From Rivibacter subsaxonicus (GTDB lineage: Bacteria; Pseudomonadota; Gammaproteobacteria; Burkholderiales; Burkholderiaceae_C): a DNA stretch of 64,000 bases. Positions 60,949 through 64,000 of the stretch are shown here, piece by piece. The notes beneath the pieces were generated by a model, which worked only from the letters and a program-made list of their open reading frames with translations, did no database searches and was not told the origin of the DNA. Position 1 is the first letter of the stretch; each line of letters starts with the position of its first letter. The stretch is taken from assembly GCF_004217215.1 (NCBI RefSeq), contig NZ_SHKP01000006.1, positions 496,001-560,000 of the forward strand, read 5' to 3'. The position numbers and the translations under genes are program-made.

Positions 60949-62754
60949 GTGACCGCAACAACTCTCTCGACGCGCAAGTTCGACGTCGTCATCGTCGGCG
61001 CCGGCGGCTCGGGCATGCGTGCCTCGCTGCAACTGGCGCGCGCCGGCCTCAACGTCGCGGTGCTGTCCAAGGTGTTCCCGACCCGCTCGCACACGGTGGC
61101 GGCGCAGGGCGGCATCGGTGCCTCGCTCGGCAACATGAGCGAGGACAACTGGCACTACCACTTCTACGACACGATCAAGGGCTCCGACTGGCTCGGCGAC
61201 CAGGACGCGATCGAGTTCATGTGCCGCGAGGCGCCCAAGGTCGTCTACGAACTCGAGCATTTCGGCATGCCCTTCGACCGCAATGCCGACGGCACGATCT
61301 ACCAGCGCCCCTTCGGCGGCCACACCGCCAACTATGGCGAGAAGCCGGTGCAGCGCGCCTGCGCCGCGGCCGACCGCACCGGCCACGCGATGCTGCACAC
61401 GCTCTACCAGCAGAACGTCAAGGCGCGCACCCAGTTCTTCGTCGAGTGGATGGCGCTCGACCTGATCCGCGATGCCGAAGGCGACTGCATCGGCGTCAGC
61501 GCCCTCGAGATGGAGACCGGCGAGGTCCACATCCTGCAAGGCAAGACCGTGCTGCTGGCCACCGGCGGCGCCGGCCGCATCTTTGCCGCCAGCACCAACG
61601 CCTTCATCAACACTGGTGACGGCCTGGGCATGGCGGCACGCGCCGGCATCCCGCTCGAGGACATGGAGTTCTGGCAGTTCCACCCGACTGGCGTCGCTGG
61701 CGCCGGCGTGCTGCTCACCGAGGGCTGCCGCGGCGAGGGCGCGATCCTGCGCAATGCCAGCGGCGAACGCTTCATGGAGCGCTACGCGCCCACGCTCAAG
61801 GACCTGGCGCCGCGCGACTTCGTCTCGCGCTGCATGGACCAGGAGATCAAGGAAGGGCGCGGCTGCGGTCCGAACAAGGACTACATCGAGCTCGACATGA
61901 CCCACCTCGGCGGCGAGACGATCATGAAGCGCCTGCCCAGCGTGTTCGAGATCGGCCACAACTTCGCCAACGTCGACATCACGCGCGAACCGATTCCCGT
62001 GGTGCCGACCATCCACTACCAGATGGGCGGCATCCCGACCAACATCCATGGCCAGGTCGTGGTGCCCAGGGACGGCGTGCACAACGCGGTGCTGAACGGG
62101 CTTTACGCGGTGGGCGAATGCTCCTGCGTCAGCGTGCACGGCGCCAACCGCCTCGGCACCAACTCGCTGCTCGACCTGCTGGTGTTCGGTCGCGCCGCCG
62201 GCAACCACATCGTCGAGTCGCTGGCGAAGGAACCCAAGGCCCACAAGCTCCTGCCCAAGGACGCCGCCGACCGCACGCTGGCACGCCTGGCACGCCTGGA
62301 CGCCAGCACCGGCGGCGAATACGCGCAGGTGGTGGCCGAGGACATGCGCACCAGCATGCAGCAGCACGCCGGCGTGTTCCGCACCCAGGCCATGATGGAC
62401 GAGGGCGTCAAGCAGATCGCGGCGATCCGCGAGCGCGTGGCCGGCATCACGCTCAAGGACAAGAGCAAGGTCTTCAACACCGCGCGCATCGAGGCGCTCG
62501 AGGTCGACAACCTCATCGAGGCCGCGCAGGCGACGATGGTCTCGGCCGCCGCGCGCCACGAGTGCCGCGGCGCCCACACCGTCAAGGACTACGAGCGCGG
62601 CGCCGACGATCCGGAAACCCCGCTCGGCCGCAACGACAAGGTCTGGATGAAGCACACGCTGTGGCACAGCGAGAGCAACAGCCTCACGTACAAGCCGGTG
62701 CAGCTCAAGCCGCTGTCGGTGGAATCGATTCCACCCAAGGTCCGCACCTTCTAA
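60949..62754 (+). CDS. sdhA: Succinate dehydrogenase flavoprotein subunit
   Basis: A 601-residue flavoprotein oxidising succinate to fumarate. The FAD-binding [15 protein letters not shown], the covalent-FAD His in [11 protein letters not shown] near residue 45, the active-site HPTG (QFHPTGVAG), the Arg-rich substrate loop and the C-terminal RGAHTVKDY segment are present. The start is GTG at 60949, four bases after the sdhD stop codon region; no ATG fits. Full length for the family. Confidence 0.97.
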   Translation: MTATTLSTRKFDVVIVGAGGSGMRASLQLARAGLNVAVLSKVFPTRSHTVAAQGGIGASLGNMSEDNWHYHFYDTIKGSDWLGDQDAIEFMCREAPKVVYELEHFGMPFDRNADGTIYQRPFGGHTANYGEKPVQRACAAADRTGHAMLHTLYQQNVKARTQFFVEWMALDLIRDAEGDCIGVSALEMETGEVHILQGKTVLLATGGAGRIFAASTNAFINTGDGLGMAARAGIPLEDMEFWQFHPTGVAGAGVLLTEGCRGEGAILRNASGERFMERYAPTLKDLAPRDFVSRCMDQEIKEGRGCGPNKDYIELDMTHLGGETIMKRLPSVFEIGHNFANVDITREPIPVVPTIHYQMGGIPTNIHGQVVVPRDGVHNAVLNGLYAVGECSCVSVHGANRLGTNSLLDLLVFGRAAGNHIVESLAKEPKAHKLLPKDAADRTLARLARLDASTGGEYAQVVAEDMRTSMQQHAGVFRTQAMMDEGVKQIAAIRERVAGITLKDKSKVFNTARIEALEVDNLIEAAQATMVSAAARHECRGAHTVKDYERGADDPETPLGRNDKVWMKHTLWHSESNSLTYKPVQLKPLSVESIPPKVRTF

Positions 62755-62779
62755 GTTTGCGCATCCAGGAGAGAGATTC

Positions 62780-63487
62780 ATGACCCAGAAGCGCAGCTTC
62801 CAGATCTACCGCTACGACCCGGACAAGGACGCCAAGCCCTACATGCAGACCATCGAGGTCGAGCTGCAGGGCAACGAGCGCATGCTGCTGGACGCGCTGA
62901 TGAAGCTCAAGGAGGTCGATCCGACCCTGAGCTTCCGCCGCTCGTGCCGCGAGGGCGTCTGCGGCTCCGACGCGATGAACATCAACGGCAAGAACGGCCT
63001 CGCGTGCCTGACCAACATGCGCACGCTGCCGGGCACGATCGTGCTCAAGCCGCTGCCCGGGCTGCCGGTGATCCGCGACCTGATCGTCGACATGACGCAG
63101 TTCTTCAAGCAGTACAACTCGATCAAGCCGTACCTGCTCAACGACGACGTGCCGCCCGAGAAGGAACGCCTGCAGTCGCCCGAGGAACGCGACGAGCTCA
63201 ACGGCCTCTACGAGTGCATCCTGTGCGCGAGCTGCAGCACGAGCTGCCCGAGCTTCTGGTGGAACCCGGACAAGTTCGTCGGCCCGGCCGGCCTGCTGCA
63301 GGCCTATCGCTTCATCGCCGACAGCCGCGACCAGGGCACCGCCGAGCGTCTCGACAACCTCGAGGATCCGTACCGCCTGTTCCGCTGCCACACGATCATG
63401 AACTGCGTCGACGTCTGCCCGAAGGGACTGAACCCGACCAAGGCAATCGGCAAGATCAAGGAGCTGATGGTGCGCCGCGCCGTCTGA
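62780..63487 (+). CDS. sdhB: Succinate dehydrogenase iron-sulfur subunit
   Basis: A 235-residue electron-transfer subunit. The [2Fe-2S] cysteines lie in [16 protein letters not shown] and LACLTNM, the [4Fe-4S] and [3Fe-4S] ligands in [16 protein letters not shown] and [23 protein letters not shown] ribosome binding site precedes the ATG. It passes electrons from SdhA to the quinone site in SdhCD. Confidence 0.97.
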   Translation: MTQKRSFQIYRYDPDKDAKPYMQTIEVELQGNERMLLDALMKLKEVDPTLSFRRSCREGVCGSDAMNINGKNGLACLTNMRTLPGTIVLKPLPGLPVIRDLIVDMTQFFKQYNSIKPYLLNDDVPPEKERLQSPEERDELNGLYECILCASCSTSCPSFWWNPDKFVGPAGLLQAYRFIADSRDQGTAERLDNLEDPYRLFRCHTIMNCVDVCPKGLNPTKAIGKIKELMVRRAV

Positions 63488-63511
63488 GGCCGTGCCAGCA
63501 CCTGCCAAGCC

Positions 63512-63802
63512 ATGAGCGCCGTGACCGAAGACCTCGACCAGTTGCTGGATGAGCGCGAGCTCAGCCGGCTGCACTGGCGTTGCCGGCGCGGACTGCTCGA
63601 GAACGACCTCTTCGTCGAGCGCTTCTTCCAGCGTTTCGAGCCCACGCTGACGCGCCGCGACGCGGCCGGGCTCTCGGCGCTGATGGACCTGCCCGACAAC
63701 GACCTGCTCGACCTGCTGCTGCGGCGCACCGAGCCGACCCCCGAGATCGACGGCCCCGAGTTGCGCTCGGTGCTCGAACGCATGCGCCAGCGCGCCTTCT
63801 GA
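63512..63802 (+). CDS. sdhE: FAD assembly factor SdhE
   Basis: A 96-residue small helical protein that promotes covalent attachment of FAD to SdhA. The diagnostic RGxxE motif is present (RRGLLENDLF near residue 26), followed by the LMDLPDNDLLDLLLRR segment. Its place between sdhB and gltA is the usual betaproteobacterial arrangement. Confidence 0.94.
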   Translation: MSAVTEDLDQLLDERELSRLHWRCRRGLLENDLFVERFFQRFEPTLTRRDAAGLSALMDLPDNDLLDLLLRRTEPTPEIDGPELRSVLERMRQRAF

Positions 63803-63856
63803 AGCGCGCAGCGAACGAGACAAAGATTCAAAACCTCGCTCTGTGAAGGAACGACC

Positions 63857-64000
63857 ATGACCCCGTCCGATGTCAAAGCCACGCTGGCCTTCTCCGATGG
63901 CAGCCCGAGCATGGACCTGCCGATCTACAAGGGCTCGGTGGGCCCGGACGTGATCGACATCCGCAAGCTCTACGCGCAGACCGGCAAGTTCACCTACGAC
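63857..64000 (+). CDS. gltA: Citrate synthase (5' end only)
   Basis: The first 48 codons are visible: MTPSDVKATLAFSDGS, then a GSVGPDVIDIRKLYAQTGKF segment that matches the N-terminal domain of hexameric type II citrate synthases. A GAAGGA ribosome binding site lies upstream. The protein continues past the window edge. It would condense acetyl-CoA with oxaloacetate and closes the mdh-gntR-sdh-gltA block. Confidence 0.9.
   Translation, partial: MTPSDVKATLAFSDGSPSMDLPIYKGSVGPDVIDIRKLYAQTGKFTYD

Overview
The window is GC-rich, densely coded bacterial chromosome with no phage, IS or CRISPR material. Gene content and order point to a betaproteobacterium of the order Burkholderiales, near the Rubrivivax/Leptothrix/Methylibium group. 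The main reasons are the mdh // gntR-sdhCDAB-sdhE-gltA block, the tig-clpP-clpX-lon block, the hpnCDE squalene genes beside an AddAB-like nuclease/helicase pair, and a zinc-independent L31 beside rho. The genus is inferred; no 16S gene is present.

Layout. 1-5 kb (minus strand): MATE exporter (cut by the window edge), ArnT-like glycosyltransferase, rpmE2, rho, trxA. 5-11 kb (plus): AddB-like nuclease and AddA-like helicase/nuclease, overlapping by four bases. 11-14 kb (minus): hpnC-hpnD-hpnE, farnesyl diphosphate to squalene. 14.2-18.8 kb (plus): RND efflux adaptor and pump behind a strong promoter with a TetR-type operator. 18.8-25 kb: tRNA-Leu(UAG), tig, clpP, clpX, lon. 25.0-25.7 kb: tRNA-Gly(GCC), tRNA-Cys(GCA), tRNA-Leu(UAA), the same order as E. 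coli glyW-cysT-leuZ. The tRNA-Leu(UAA) gene is split by a 259-nt group I intron between U34 and A35. 25.7-31.3 kb: murI, etfBA, an acyl-CoA dehydrogenase and a nitronate monooxygenase. 31.3-34.4 kb: a large MASE1-PAS-PAS-GGDEF-EAL protein; then tRNA-Asp. 35-39.5 kb: small envelope proteins, a YigZ-type protein, rdgC, an aldo/keto reductase and a VapBC-like toxin-antitoxin pair with its own operator. 39.5-44 kb: aconitase A and an unusual cNMP-binding/thioredoxin-reductase-like fusion. 44-52.6 kb: accessory-looking genes (TetR operon, class II aldolase, winged-helix/NB-ARC regulator opposite a diiron protein, YciI, methyltransferase, ArsC-like protein, lipoprotein). 52.6-64 kb: central carbon metabolism: prpD, a secreted protein, prpC, prpB and a CitE-like lyase (methylcitrate cycle), mdh, a GntR regulator, sdhCDAB, sdhE and the start of gltA.

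How it fits together. The last 11 kb links propionate oxidation (methylcitrate cycle giving succinate and pyruvate) with succinate dehydrogenase, malate dehydrogenase and citrate synthase. Two perfect palindromes sit in its control regions: GTCTTAT/ATAAGAC between mdh and gntR, and GTTGACGT/ACGTCAAC in front of the CitE-like/prp genes. The Etf/acyl-CoA dehydrogenase genes would pass electrons from acyl-CoA oxidation to the respiratory chain. The most remarkable single element is the intron-bearing tRNA-Leu(UAA): its core resembles the group IC3 introns of proteobacterial tRNAs, while its insertion point is that of the cyanobacterial and plastid tRNA-Leu intron.
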